A DNA stretch of 64,000 bases from Utricularia gibba (Eukaryota > Streptophyta > Magnoliopsida > Lamiales > Lentibulariaceae), in assembly GCA_002189035.1 (NCBI GenBank), contig NEEC01000010.1:2666001-2730000 (forward strand), read 5' to 3'. Below are positions 45,807-57,678 of this stretch, piece after piece. Below the pieces are notes generated by a model. The model had not been told where the DNA came from and searched no databases. It worked only from the letters and a program-made list of their open reading frames with translations. The position numbers were made by a program, and so were the translations under genes. Numbering within the stretch: the first letter of the stretch is position 1; every line of letters starts with the position of its first letter.

Positions 45807-47816
45807 ATGAAGGCCACGAAGGACACTTCTGATCATCTTCTTGTTCTTGTGCATGGTATCATGTCCAGGTAACCTCATTCATGTCTAAAAGAATCAAGGC
45901 CTGGTTGAGTTGAGCCTGTCGGCTGAATTCATTACACTATGAGTGACTCACATTCTAGCACAATCCCATGTAAGGGAAGCCTTTGGAATGGTGTCTTGCA
46001 TGGGTTTAGGGCAGATTTAGGCATCTTGTTTCATTGTAATGCGTCTAAAGCTGCACAATGGAAACTTATGCTGTTTTTTTTGTGACACAGCCCTGGCGAC
46101 TGGAGAAACTTCGGCGCAGACTTGAAAAGGAGGCTTGGGAAGAGCTTTCTGCTACATGGTAGGGTTTGTGATTGATGTATTTGATAAACCCGCCATGGAT
46201 GTAAACAACGTTATTTATGAAAACTTGTGCGTGCTCCTAACGTGCAGCAAGTTCGTGTAACATGTACCAGAAGACGCTTCAGGGGGTCGATGTAGCAGGA
46301 AGACGTCTAGCAGATGAAGTATGTAACTGAATTCAATTGGGTACTCAGAATCGAGTTAGAGTTCATTTCAATATATCTGTGTGTCCCAATTCTAACACTA
46401 GGATTGCACCAAGCTCAGGTTACGAAGGTTGCAAGAAGTCGAACGAATTTAAAAAAGATATCTTTTCTAGCGCATTCTCTTGGTGGCTTAATTGCTAGAT
46501 ACGCGATTGGCGTTCTTCACGATGCTGGTGCCATAGCTGGGCTTAAGCCTATCAACTTCATCACCCTGGCAACACCACATCTTGGAGTAAGAGGAAATAA
46601 GCAGGTACTGCTCTCCTTGTTTATTCTGTCTCTCTTCCTTACCATAGGTAACCCTCTGGGTGTGAATTTTGATCCAGCTTCCCTTCCTTTTGGGCGTGCC
46701 GTTGCTGGAGAACCTTGCTGCTGTCGTTTCTCCGATGATAATCGGGACAACAGGCCGTCACCTCTTTCTCGCCGATGAAAAGCTCGGCAAACCAGCTCTT
46801 CTACTGCGAATGGCATCAGATGGCGATGATGGCAACTTCATGTGAGTGATACACGTGGATTTTATCCTGACCACATGCTATGGTTGACTAATTAAATTAA
46901 TTTAAAATACAAAAAAATTGGAAAATTTACTAATTAAAATATATATATTTTTTGTTCATCTTTTTTTAAAAAAATATTCTGAATTTTAAAATATTGAATC
47001 TTATTATACTGCAGATCTGCCCTTGGGGCCTTCCAGCGTCGGGTTGTGTACGCCAACGTGTCATACGACTGTATCCATTGTTATCTTCCTAGTAAACATT
47101 TTTTAACAACTTTAACTCGTGTTTTTTTTAATGCAAAAGTAACCGTTTTTGGATGGAATCTTGTCGCTTTTTATTACAGTTTGTAAATTTTCATAACATT
47201 GCATAGATATGGTCGGATGGCGGACAGCCTCCATAAGAAGGGAAAATGAAGATGTTGCAAAGGTAACCGTAATTTTGTTACTGGATCTTAAATGGCATGT
47301 GGGTTATCGAATACACAGTCACAAGCGCTCATGCAGACATGCAACTCTGAAGTGGCTATTGCTAACCGAGGTTTATGTTATAATCTCAGTTGTATCCAAG
47401 GCTGCCACTGGCTGGGTACAAGCACATCGTCAGCGTGGAGCGATGCCCTCCAAAGGAAGTTTCTCAGATAAAGCGCACCATGAAGCATCATGAGATGGTG
47501 GAAGGTGTGCCTTTTTCGACATTCGTTTTCTGACCAAAACATTCGTTCAAAATCAGTTTCTTTTTGTTGGAGTTACAGAAGAAATTGTGAAGGGTTTGCA
47601 ATGTCTGGAATGGACGAAAGTGGACATCGATTTCGGATTCACATATGAGCCGTTCATGGCTCATGGTATAATCCATGTTAGCACGAAATCTCAGCTCTCT
47701 CTGTCTGTTTTTCCCTGGTTTGATTTCTGGATGATTCCCAGGTGAGATATTGGTGGCTTCATAACGCCGGGGCAGAAGTCATTGCTCATGTTGCTCACAT
47801 CATGATGAAACCCTAA
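45807..47816 (+). CDS. DUF676 lipase-like alpha/beta hydrolase
   Basis: Ten exons with consistent phases: 45807-45868, 46091-46158, 46248-46318, 46419-46604, 46678-46841, 47015-47070, 47207-47262, 47390-47504, 47579-47676, 47742-47816; 316 residues. Motifs follow the Arabidopsis At5g51180/ROG1-like family in order: HLLVLVHGIMSSPGDW (oxyanion loop), LQGVDVAGRRLADE, the nucleophile elbow FLAHSLGGLIARYA with Ser87, INFITLATPHLGVRGNKQ, TGRHLFLADE, ALGAFQRRVVYANVSYD, MVGWRTASIRR (catalytic-region Asp/His area) and a C-terminal GAEVIAHVAHIM. Probably a cytosolic or membrane-associated esterase; substrate unknown. The start is the least certain part: the ATG at 45807 comes right before the conserved block, the frame is open back to 45504, and an upstream exon is possible. 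Confidence 0.88.
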
Positions 47817-49221
47817 ACACCATGAAGTTGAAACAACCAGAGATGGTAGCAGTTTGATCACTAGTACAGCGCTTTGTAAAACCCATTGCAGGTGATGCAA
47901 TGTTATATGCGATAGAATCAATCTGATAAAATCAGTTGTCAATAGTTTCAAGTTTATCAATTCGTGATTTAGTTTCGATTTCAAAAATTAGTATTGATCA
48001 TACAAATCGATAAACCTGGAACCAATCGGTTTCGATGTTCAACATTTTTTGACAGAGATTTATTAAGCAAAACCGATTAACACTCTAGACGATACTCAAA
48101 GATACTCATGAGACCAGAACAAAGGTAGTTAATTCGGTTCATAGCCGTTATGTTTCACAAGATGATTCCGAGAAGAATTAATTTAATGGGCCCAATTCAG
48201 GACGTAGGCCCAAAGGGCTCCGGCCCTATTCTGAGGAATCGGGCTTCTAGCCTTATTAGTTATATTGTATTTTCTCATTAGTGTTTAAATATACCACATT
48301 TTTTCTACGACAAAAAAAATAAAGAAATAAAATTGCTGTATTTTATTAGATGATATTTAGGTTGTCGGAAACATTGACCAGGGTTGTGGTGACCCCTTTT
48401 ACACTCATCATTTGCTAATAAATTAACACGATATTGCAATAAATACTGATCACCCCCTGTGGCATCATCCACAGGCCAAGAAATTAATTGTGCAATCAAA
48501 TAGCAAGCTTCACAAAGATTGTGCAAGTGAACCCATGTCCGAAAACTTCGGATTTGATCCAAAAAATTGGAATTTTGGGAAGATTTTATTTTGAAAAAAA
48601 AAAACCGAAATGCAAAATTTGCGGACGAACATCATTCGGCAAGCGTCTTTCTAATGTGGGGATTAGTGTTGGTTGGTGTGAGGTCATATGTTAAAATTAA
48701 GGGTTTAAAAGTATACATAAAATTTTAACATACAAGAAATAAAGATATTATTAATGATTTATAATTTTTTTATATAATTAGTTATTTCAATTTAATTTTT
48801 CAATATGAAATTGTTTGTTCTATTATCATGGACATAAGTTTAGGATCAAAGTTGATAATTTAATAGTGCAAAATAAAAGATTTGGACAACACAAGTAGGT
48901 TGTATAGTTTCGCACCCATCTAAATCATTTTATGTCTGATTCAAAAGTGAATGAAGATGGGTTCTAACCTCTGGGTCTTTGGAATTAGTTGTGATTGTCC
49001 GGAAGGGTTCTCATTTTTACAAGGAAGCATGTGGCATGGTCCCGGCCGGCAACCAGGCCAACAACCAAAGAGGGTTTTGAGTGGAGCACAGCGCAGAAGA
49101 GAAAAGCACACCCAATTTATCAGGCTTTTGTAGAACTAACTAAAAGAAAGTGTAAAAATATTTGCAGCAGACGATGACGCTTTGCCGTCTGGTTACTATT
49201 TGGAAAAGTAAGCCTACCGTT
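47817..49221. other. Spacer between the DUF676 and PADRE genes
   Basis: Convergent 3' flanks, AT-rich. A TRIM-LTR-like fragment lies at 48715-48832. Short frames near 48950-49180 have no coding signature. Confidence 0.4.
48715..48832 (-). repeat. TRIM LTR-like fragment
   Basis: Reads ataaagatattattaatgatttataatttttttatataatta then tttttcaatatgaaattgtttgttcta, near-identical at the outer end to the fragment at 28503-28622 and similar to the TRIM LTR. Confidence 0.5.
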
Positions 49222-49668
49222 TCACGGTGTCTCGCAAATGCTCTCCAAATGGGGTCGCCAAACACCGACACGGCCGCGCCGACGACGGGCATTTTTTTCC
49301 CGCGAAAAATTGCATTCATCGGATAACATGAACCGTGTCACCGGGATATCTCCGTCGCTGTAGCTTCGCCCATTTGGTTTCTTCCTCCTCGGAGTGGATC
49401 CCGTTTTCTCCGGTGGCAATGGAATGAGAAAATAGATTTCGCCTCGCCGGAGTTGAGCTTCCGGAGGCACCACGACGATTCCACGGCACATCTCGTCGTC
49501 GAAGGAGGGTTTCTTGAGGACGTGTTTGGGGTAAAGTTCCATGATATCTGCGGCTCTGACGCTGCCGGAGAGTTCTTGTAGACGGCCGTTGGTGTGCACT
49601 ATTCGGACCACGTCGAGCACGCCGAAGGGCATAATGCAAGAGATGAAACATCGGATCGAACTTCTCAT
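49222..49668 (-). CDS. PADRE (DUF4228) domain protein
   Basis: Intronless, 148 residues from the ATG at 49668. The N-terminus MRSSIRCFISCIMPFGVLDVVRIVHTNG is typical of the family, followed by GRLQELSGSVRAADIMELYPKHVLKKP, then VVVPPEAQLRRGEIYFLIPLP. The C-terminal half is low-complexity and basic (EKTGSTPRRKKPNGRSYSDGD, KNARRRRGRVGVW), as expected from the disordered tails of PADRE proteins. Members respond to pathogens and abiotic stress; no biochemical activity is known. The frame is open upstream to 49737 but those residues (a Phe run) do not match the family. A TATA-like word near 49800-49820 is weak. Confidence 0.87.
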   Translation of the reverse strand: MRSSIRCFISCIMPFGVLDVVRIVHTNGRLQELSGSVRAADIMELYPKHVLKKPSFDDEMCRGIVVVPPEAQLRRGEIYFLIPLPPEKTGSTPRRKKPNGRSYSDGDIPVTRFMLSDECNFSREKNARRRRGRVGVWRPHLESICETP

Positions 49669-49968
49669 GCCGGCCGGTGATTCTCGATCGATTCTCGCCG
49701 CACAGAACTGTGTGTATATGAAGAAGAAGAAGAACAAGATAACTTATTTTTTGAACAAGAAAAGAACATATGCTCTTGTACATAAACCAAGCAAGTGGGT
49801 GCGCCCCATGTTCTTTATATCCTGCCTAAATCTTCAAAACCTTATCTTTATTATTTCTTGTTTGGTATTATTAAAATATTCGAGTTATTTTCTATCAAGA
49901 TTTTAAGTATTCATAATAATTGAAAAAACAACAAAACAAATAATCTTAAAAATGTGAAAGCCTTAGTA

Positions 49969-50186
49969 TCAGTAAAAGTAGTCTTCATTAGCAAACCAGG
50001 TGTCTGGCCTTCCACCGCGATCCATCCCTGAAAAGCCTATCGAAGGCAGCTGTCCCGACTCGTCTCCGGTCACCATGGCTCCGCTTGAGGTTGTCTGTTC
50101 TTGACCCAACTCGCACCGGAAAATGGCACACCGTTTTGGTGGCGGCGGGCCCTGATCCGGCGACGCATTGCTGAGTCTACCGTTAT
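49969..50186 (-). other. Open, coding-like segment without a start codon (possible last exon)
   Basis: The minus strand is open for about 70 codons ending TGA at 49969-49971. Composition is coding-like and much more GC-rich than its surroundings: it includes NASPDQGPPPPKRCAIFRC, SSGAMVTGDESGQLPSIG and GMDRGGRPDTWFANEDYFY. A ctcag acceptor-like site lies at its 5' end near 50174. I do not recognise the family and found no upstream exon. It could be the last exon of a gene or a decayed fragment. Confidence 0.3.
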
Positions 50187-53100
50187 TTAAATTATTTATA
50201 TTTAAATATACGGAAAATAAGTATTTATTTGTGATATTTATTTAAGTTTTTGAGAAACATTTTTTATAGAAATATTTATAAATTAAAGTTTATGAATAAA
50301 CTATTAAGCAATAATTTTGTATGCATCAGTAGATATGAGTCTATACAGATTTTAAAAAACTCGTGTTCATCAAATCCACTAATTGTTTTTCTATCTTATA
50401 TCATGTATTAAAATATTTTTTAATAACGAGATTTGGATGAATGACAAAAGCGTATACATATTGCATATAATATATGGTAGTTAGATATATTAAATATAAT
50501 ATATTGATTAGGGTTTGATTAAGATCATGAAAAACACTTTTCGGACACCTGGTTCTGGAAGTTTCGGGAATCACAACATATAACTTCTAATCATTGTTTG
50601 GATGTATCTGTTAAAATCGGATTCAGGTAACAAACAATAATAACACAGAATCTTCTAGAAGCATTTAACAGAAACTGACCGTAAAAACAAAAAAAAACTA
50701 TTCATATGCTTGATATTAGGTAAATTGAAGTAAGATATTAATCGAATTATTTTTATAATGAATTAAATCTAATTAATTAGTTATTATTATAAATATTTGA
50801 AAAGGATCGACTGGCTGAAACGCCATTCGAGACCTAGTCATTGTCTGGTGGTGTAGGGCTATCAAGACATATCGTCGAATTAAGACATTATCAAATAAAA
50901 ATATGAAAATAAATATAATTATATATATTTATAAAATTATTGAATTAAAATCAAAAAAATCATGTAATGGAATTGAATGGAGCGGTCCAAGAGGTCATGC
51001 TCATCCGTCTTTTCCAACTGCATGTGTGTTGGCACGAGAAGATATGATCATGGCGGTCAAGTGTCCTGAATGCCTCTGCAGGCCCGTAGGGTCAATTAAT
51101 TAATTATTCACCTTGTCTTTAAATAAATAAAATAAAATAAAATAATAGCACGTTTTCCCTAATTCTAAACTTCAATATTCATACAACTTGACACCTTGTA
51201 TTTTCTAATCCTTGTGACGCGCATTTTTATCATAAAACAAGTTCTCTTTATTGAATTTTGATTTTTTTTATAATCTCTGAGCCTTGAGGACACAATCAGT
51301 ATCTTGTTTATCAAGTCGCCCTATGCCGACATCCGCCATGGGTAAAAATGGAACTATCAATAGCTTCTGTTAAATTTAATTAAACTATTATTATAAACGA
51401 TTCACGATGGGATTTAATTTTTAAACATTGTTTATAGTGCATTGAACGGAAATTAAAAAATGGCATTATTTCCATAATAAATGGTAAACAATATTTCAAG
51501 AGAAGTGGGGTAATAATCTTTATTAAAAAATTAAGATTCTTTTTTTTTTTAGATTCATCGGTGATGTGAGGATTCGCATTTTGCCCTAATCCAGCACACG
51601 TGCATTGCAGATTTCTTCCTTCTATATCCGTAATTTTTTTAATTAATTTGACATTTTACACCATTATTTTATTTTTTGAATTATCGATATTGTTTAACTG
51701 CAAGTTCGTTTTGTTTTTATATGATGACATATAATAGTGTACCTTATTTTTAATTTTATTATATTGAAATTTTTTGACTTAACAATTGAAACCATGATTC
51801 TGTATCTATATATTAAAATTTATGAACATATTTAATGCAATCCATTTATCCATGAATCCAAAGTATTTAATTCGCTTTAAGTATTCTATTCATTCGATAC
51901 TTTCTAGACGACAACAGAGCAATCACATGGTGCCGTGTAGCTTCAAGGACGAGCGTCCCGTGTCCGCGCGTCAGGCGTCGGACACAATCCCGGGGCGGTG
52001 GACCGCGTCAAAATACAGCGTGGCCGGCGCCAAACTTTGTCCTTTGCTCTACGTTTGACGACGATCACGCATAATTGGCACTAAAAGTTACATTGATTTT
52101 ATTTAAATTATATAATCATAATTACGTATTATTAATTTTTTTCAGAGTTAAAAGTAATAAAAAGTATTTTCTGATAAAATAAATAAGTAAATCAATCAAC
52201 TTCAGTTGTCTTCTTTGTTGGTGAAGATTTTATTAAGAGACTCACCTTCAAACATTCCAAAAAATGAAAAAAAAAACTTGGATTTTATTACAGCACGTGA
52301 AAATCGATTTCACCGATTTAGAATTAAAATGAGCTTTTCTTAATTTTGAATAATTGGAAATAATTGAAGCTATGGGAGAGAAGCCAACGTAACAACTCAA
52401 TAATTAAATTAGGTCAAGAGGTGTGGGGCCCAGTGTCATTAAAAGGGTTGGTTGGCAACATGTGAAGGAATGAGAAGGCACATGAACATCTTAATTTTTT
52501 GACAGCGCCATGGCCATGCCCAGACTCCTTACCAAATAGAATAATAATATTATTAATAAAAGTGTGGGGTTTATTTTAAAAAGGGGCAAATAAAGAATTC
52601 TAGGGTTGTGGAAAGTTGACCAACAGTCATTTCATTAAATACTAATCATAGTGACTTTATCTCACTTGTTTGGTTTGATGGTGCCATCTTTCTCACCTAT
52701 CAAGCCCCAAAATTAATAATATATCAAGGTTGTGTTTTAAATATTTCAATTTTATCTTGGAATTCATTACACTGAAAAGATGTGACGAGTTATTCTTATA
52801 TTATACGATATTATTCATTTCAAATATATATTTTTTATAATTTTATGTTTTATATAAAATTAGAAATTTTAATCTATTTAAACACGATTATTTCTCCATT
52901 AATAATCAATATAGTATACTATAGGTAAGCCCCTGACCTACCAAAGTTGTTTCACAAACTACATAATTAATCCTCATCCAACTGATTTTTTATATTTTGG
53001 ATTTTTTTTATAATAAATAATGTTACAATATAGTTGAATTTGGTGTGGAAGTTGTGACACAGGGCCCAAGACAAGGCTCCACAAACATTTACGCCTTGGG

Positions 53101-53532
53101 CTGGGCCTCATGGCATCCCTAGAACAAGGGCTATAATTGGCCCAAAGATTCTGATTTTATGCATGAATTTCATTTGTTTTCTATTCTAATAAATTCATTG
53201 TGCCAAAGGTATTTTGCATGTAAATTTATTCTCATTAGTATTTTTTGTTAATTTTTTAATTAAATTTAAGGCTATTGACCTTATTGTACATTAATTATAA
53301 AGTAGAAAGAATACATGTGATTAAATAGATAAATTCTTTTGATTTTATATTAAATTTTTTTCTCATGAAAAAAATAAAAACATGAAAATTAAATGTATAA
53401 TATCAGACAAATAAAACATGTATCATAATATTTATTATCATAAACCCGATCATATGTCACTGATAGTACAAGGTCAATCATCCTTTAAATCATGAATAGT
53501 TTATGCAAACAATTCATGGTTTTCTTCACCAT
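50187..53532. other. Long AT-rich intergenic region
   Basis: About 3.3 kb without a supported gene. A GC-rich island at 51925-52060 (gtgtccgcgcgtcaggcgtc, gtggccggcgcc) stands out but has no long frame. Otherwise AT-rich with short direct repeats, nothing identified. Confidence 0.4.
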
Positions 53533-54837
53533 TTAAAATATAGTAGATGGAGAGGTGAAATTGAAGTTGGAGCATCTGATTCCGGGTCCAATGCGAAGCA
53601 GCGAGTTAGTGAAACCCAGCACACGGGATCGAAGGTCAAACTCCAGAAGATTGTCCTCCAGCTGAAGCCCACCGATGACGATGGCCGTCTTCGCATTTGG
53701 CCCTCCGTCCACGAAGCCCAGACACGCCACGTTTTCACTCACTTGCACCATTGAATTCGCCCCTGTAATCCTCCACTCCGCGACATCTTTTTCCCAAGTG
53801 ACATCCAACGTTAGCGCGATGTCGGGAACAGTAGCTATGGATTCCTTTCTCAACTTGAAGCAGGTGTCGAAGGGGGCCGTCGCCGGAACGACCCGAGTGA
53901 TGTTCCTGGCGCGTGCCGTGTGAATGAAAGCGGATTTTAACGCTCTGTAAATAGAGCTCTGCAGCACGGTGTAAGGATTCGAGGTGCTGATCTTTGTCCC
54001 TCCGTTCCCGTTTTTATTGATCGTGAGTAACGTGTTGTTGAGTCGGAGCCGGCGGTTATCGACCGTGATATCTTTTACCAAGATGAAGTATTCGGCGGAT
54101 TCTTGGGGCTGCGATACCGCCGGTGCAGCACTGACGGGGTTGGTGTACAGAGGAGTGTAGTATAGCCAGGGAGATACGTCTCCGTAGGGAGGGAAGTTGT
54201 ACGGCTCTTCCCCGAATGAGATGACTCCTCTGGCGTTGGTTTGGGATGGGAGACACATTGCGAATTTCCCGGTAGAGTTCAGAGCCTGTGACAATTGCAG
54301 GGGCACCCCAATTCCGGATTGGCCCAGCCCGAGCACGCCCGTGGCGCCATTGGAAAATCTCGTAATAAGCGCGTCATCGCCGCAGACGAAAACGAACCGG
54401 GGCAGAGCAATTGAGTTTCCATTGCTGGAAGCAATAGAGATGGTGTCCTGTGCGAGCTCGCCGTAGCTGGACATGTCGGTGAAGGGGTCATAAGGTAAGG
54501 TTACACATGCATTGTTATTGATCCCCGGCCTTGGGGAGGCTCCGGCCACCTTGCAGTTGAAAAGCCGGGAAGGGGAGCAGTAGCGGGTGCCGCAGTGGAT
54601 CGGTCTGTAGGAAGAGGACACGTAGTTGGATAAACAGTCGACCCACAAGTATGGCGATCCGAGGTCGACCACAAGGGTCACTCCGACGAACGGCGTCCTC
54701 TGTCGGAGGCGCGTGAGGTACTGACGAGTGGAGGCGTCTTTGGTGACGGGGAGAACCAGAGTTCTCTGGGCTTGCGCCGCGGCCCCAAGGAGGAGCCCGC
54801 AGAGTGAGAGAACGAGTAGAAGCAGAGCCTTCTTCAT
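53533..54837 (-). CDS. A1B aspartic-protease-like protein (basic 7S globulin / EDGP / xylanase inhibitor type)
   Basis: Intronless, 434 residues from the ATG at 54837 (an ATG at 54858 would add 7). Signal peptide MKKALLLLVLSLCGLLLGAAAQA, then LVLPVTKDASTRQYLT and the first lobe TLVVDLGSPYLWVDCLSNYVSSSY. Twelve or so cysteines sit at family positions (CGTRYCS, LFNCKV, NACVTLP, FVCGDD, MCLPS, DTCFKL, ENVACLGF, CSNFNFTS). The first catalytic motif is DLG rather than DTG/DSG, and the second is replaced by GTKISTSNPYTVLQSS, so both lobes lack a normal active site. That is the hallmark of basic 7S globulin, EDGP and TAXI proteins, which are secreted and inhibit fungal or pathogen glycanases or bind ligands rather than cleaving. 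Which enzyme it would inhibit cannot be read from sequence. Confidence 0.92.
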   Translation of the reverse strand: MKKALLLLVLSLCGLLLGAAAQAQRTLVLPVTKDASTRQYLTRLRQRTPFVGVTLVVDLGSPYLWVDCLSNYVSSSYRPIHCGTRYCSPSRLFNCKVAGASPRPGINNNACVTLPYDPFTDMSSYGELAQDTISIASSNGNSIALPRFVFVCGDDALITRFSNGATGVLGLGQSGIGVPLQLSQALNSTGKFAMCLPSQTNARGVISFGEEPYNFPPYGDVSPWLYYTPLYTNPVSAAPAVSQPQESAEYFILVKDITVDNRRLRLNNTLLTINKNGNGGTKISTSNPYTVLQSSIYRALKSAFIHTARARNITRVVPATAPFDTCFKLRKESIATVPDIALTLDVTWEKDVAEWRITGANSMVQVSENVACLGFVDGGPNAKTAIVIGGLQLEDNLLEFDLRSRVLGFTNSLLRIGPGIRCSNFNFTSPSTIF

Positions 54838-54858
54838 TGGGAATGCATTTCTCAACAT

Positions 54859-56380
54859 GGAAGGCCGGTCTTATAGGCGCTGTAAAGAGGTCATCCGTAA
54901 CGGAGAAGGTAAAGAAGTCGCGTCTGCCGGCGGGGGGTATGCGCTGTCCCCCATTACGGTTAAAACAACAAGCCGACGAGGGGATACCACGGGCTGGTTT
55001 GATTTTCAGACAACAAAAAGATTGACCATTCAGATTCTTCCGACCATTCTAACATTCGTGGTGCTGTCCTCATATAAATTAATGTTGATACTAAATATAT
55101 ATTTGATTATTATCCAACATTTTTTAGGAACGCCAATTTCACATAATATAATTGTGAATGATATAAAATTAATGTTCAATTTTCGAATTTGATACAAAAA
55201 AAAAATGAATTTTGAAGAAAATTTAAAAGTATTTTATTTAATAAAAATCCGAAATTTGAAATTTCATCCAATTTTTAAACATTGAATGACTTATAATAAA
55301 ATAATGATTTTGAAATACCGGGGGAGTGGATGGATGGAGAACCGACGACCTTCTTCTATTCTACGGCTAGAAGATCAGTGAAGAACACCCAGGACTAGAA
55401 GCACACATGGCGGCGCGTGCTATTCACGCTGCATTGGGGATGAATGGAATTAAGTAGCGCGGTGGACTTGAGGCTGAGTAGTGCATCCAGGGCCCCGGCG
55501 CCCGGCTCAGCAGGAGAGGCCTAGCCTGATCTAACGAGTGCTAATTCCGTTCAGATTCATTCTAGAATGCCGCTGCCCTTGGGGGGATATTCGACGACAT
55601 CGTGCTATCGCTGGAGGACCGGCCTACGACCCGAATGCTGTAGGGTATGTTGGATCTTACATCGGACGTGCCTACTGTTTCAAGAAACGCTGCCGATAGT
55701 ACGAGGGGTCGATTGAGGGCCTATGGGATCTCAGGAACCAGATCAATTGAAGGTCTTCTTTAGGTTTGCATGCAATTGTAATGAATTGGAGGAGGTAGGC
55801 CATAGACCTACAAACACCTTTTTTTAATCGGTTTATTGAGTATTCATTCTTCCCGATCCTACAAACAACAACCCCTTGTTCAACATTGTTGTTTGTATTC
55901 GTCTTTATTTTACTGGGTGACTTTTCCGGGATTTGATTTTGCAGAGATTGTCTGGTTTTGTTTAATCGCATTAAGGGAATTTACCCTTTTTCACACATGA
56001 TGGATTCCAGTTACCTTTTTCTTTGGGTCATGAGTAACCGTGAAGTTACTTACTTTCATGAAATATGTAGGCAGATTTTTCCAATTTTTTTGGGTGGGAT
56101 TTGGTATGTCTTGAATCCTGTAAATGCAATAAGCGGCCTGCCCTTCTCTTTGCTGCACAAATGAACATATACCCGACACTCGACGGTGGTCTGTAGAACA
56201 GACTTCTCCAAAGGTAGGCCTTTCTAAACCCCTTTATTTCATATAAACGTTTCCTGTGCTTCTTATTTTTCTTTCATTGTCAGGAACGATTTCATTCTTA
56301 GTATATCAATTTACATCCGCTAGTTTGTTGTTAAATCTTACAGAATGTGAAGCAGAGAACTTTCAGGATTCAACCTTGAT
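54859..56380. other. Divergent promoter region, GC-rich block and 5' leader of the DUF688 gene
   Basis: 54859-55320: upstream region of the aspartic-protease-like gene. 55320-55720: a block with balanced base composition (agcgcggtggacttgaggc, ccccggcgcccggctcagca, ggaggaccggcctacgac) and no long frame on either strand; its origin is unclear. 55740-56380: probably the leader of the DUF688 gene, with likely introns. Confidence 0.4.
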
Positions 56381-57678
56381 ATGGAGCGTATGAAGCTTAA
56401 CCTTGATGCCCCGTTGATGTCTGCAAGGAAATACGCAAATAAGTGGCCTTTGAATCCCTCTGTAAATCAAAGAGGGAATGTGATCGAGAGTAACATTAAC
56501 ATTAAGCAGCAGTCTGGCAAGACGTGTGGCGTACCATTTAACTGGGAACAAAGCCCTGGAATGCCAAAAGATGATTTTCCCCTGGATAGATCATGGTATG
56601 CATTTAGGCGTGATTGCTGACAGGGTGCATAAATTCACTTCTGGTGAAGGTGCTAATATTGATCATAACATTTTCAGGGCCCAAATTGACGCCGAAAGCA
56701 GAGATGCACACTCCAATGCACTAGACGAAATTTCTCCACTAGAATCCGAGGCTGTAGGCAACTGTGTGAATCATGGTTTATCTGTGATTCCATCTGAGGC
56801 ATGTAGTGTTGAGACACAAACCAGAGACAGTGTGATGACGAGGCTTACTCAGGAAGCTGAAGCAGCTGTATTGGAAGCACCCTCGAACTCTTTATCACAT
56901 GAAAACCAGTTTGCAGGTGATGAAGAAAGTGAAGATGAAATCCCATCAACAAAGTCCGGGAGATCAGCTTGGGGACTTTTTCCCCTGTTTTCTGTGAAGA
57001 ACAATTTCTGCCTGATGAAACCACTTCCAGCAGTGAAACCAAACAAACGAGCAACATCTGTTCCTAAAGCTGTAGGTGGTCGAAGATTTGCAACAGGCGC
57101 AACTAGTGGGCCACTTGAACGGGTAATCTATTTACATATCAGCAACAACAGAGGTTTTTGTGCTTAATGAACTTGCTACATTTCTTGGATTATTGCAGAG
57201 TGGCAGTCCTGTGCATGTTCCCCTGAAGAAATATCATTCTGGGTTGCTCCCTAAAGACCTATCACTAATCGACAGTAAACTAAATTCCCATCCCCATCAG
57301 CCTATGAATTCCCAGGATCCAAACAAGCCAGCATTTTCTCGGCTGATGCATCATAGAAGCAGCAACTTATCGCCTTGTCGAAATGAATCATCAAGGTCTC
57401 CCCTTCCTGAAGCTGAGAGCTCGAATCGTAACAAGCTGTTCAATGCATCAAACAGCCATGTGAATGCTAGAGGACCAGTTCTAGCCAGAGAAGCAGTGGA
57501 GAAAACCGAGTACTCAGATGTGGGAATCAGACGGATGGAAAAACCATTACCCTTTGCACCACCACTACCAGATTCACCTTCTGAATCCTGGCTAGGGATG
57601 ACCACTCCCCTGAGATCCTCGACTTCACCCCGCCTCATTCAAAATTCAAATAACTGGATTCAGGGACCATTTTTTTAA
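56381..57678 (+). CDS. DUF688 family protein
   Basis: Three exons, 56381-56595, 56678-57122 and 57199-57678, give 379 residues. The recognisable feature is the N-terminal block CGVPFNWEQSPGMPK (residues 49-63), typical of DUF688 proteins (PFxWExxPGxPK). The middle is acidic and Ser-rich (FAGDEESEDEIPS). It is followed by WGLFPLFSVKNNFCLMKPLPAVK, another family segment, and the C-terminus is polar and probably disordered with PLPFAPPLPDSPSESWL. The short first intron (82 bases) is open in one frame, so automated calls may split the gene in two. Function of the family is unknown; no enzymatic motif is visible. Confidence 0.8.

Noticed and set aside
56526-56677. Separate gene starting at 56526 in the DUF688 locus
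   Set aside because: This is a frame running through the 82-base intron 56596-56677; splicing gives one continuous DUF688 protein.
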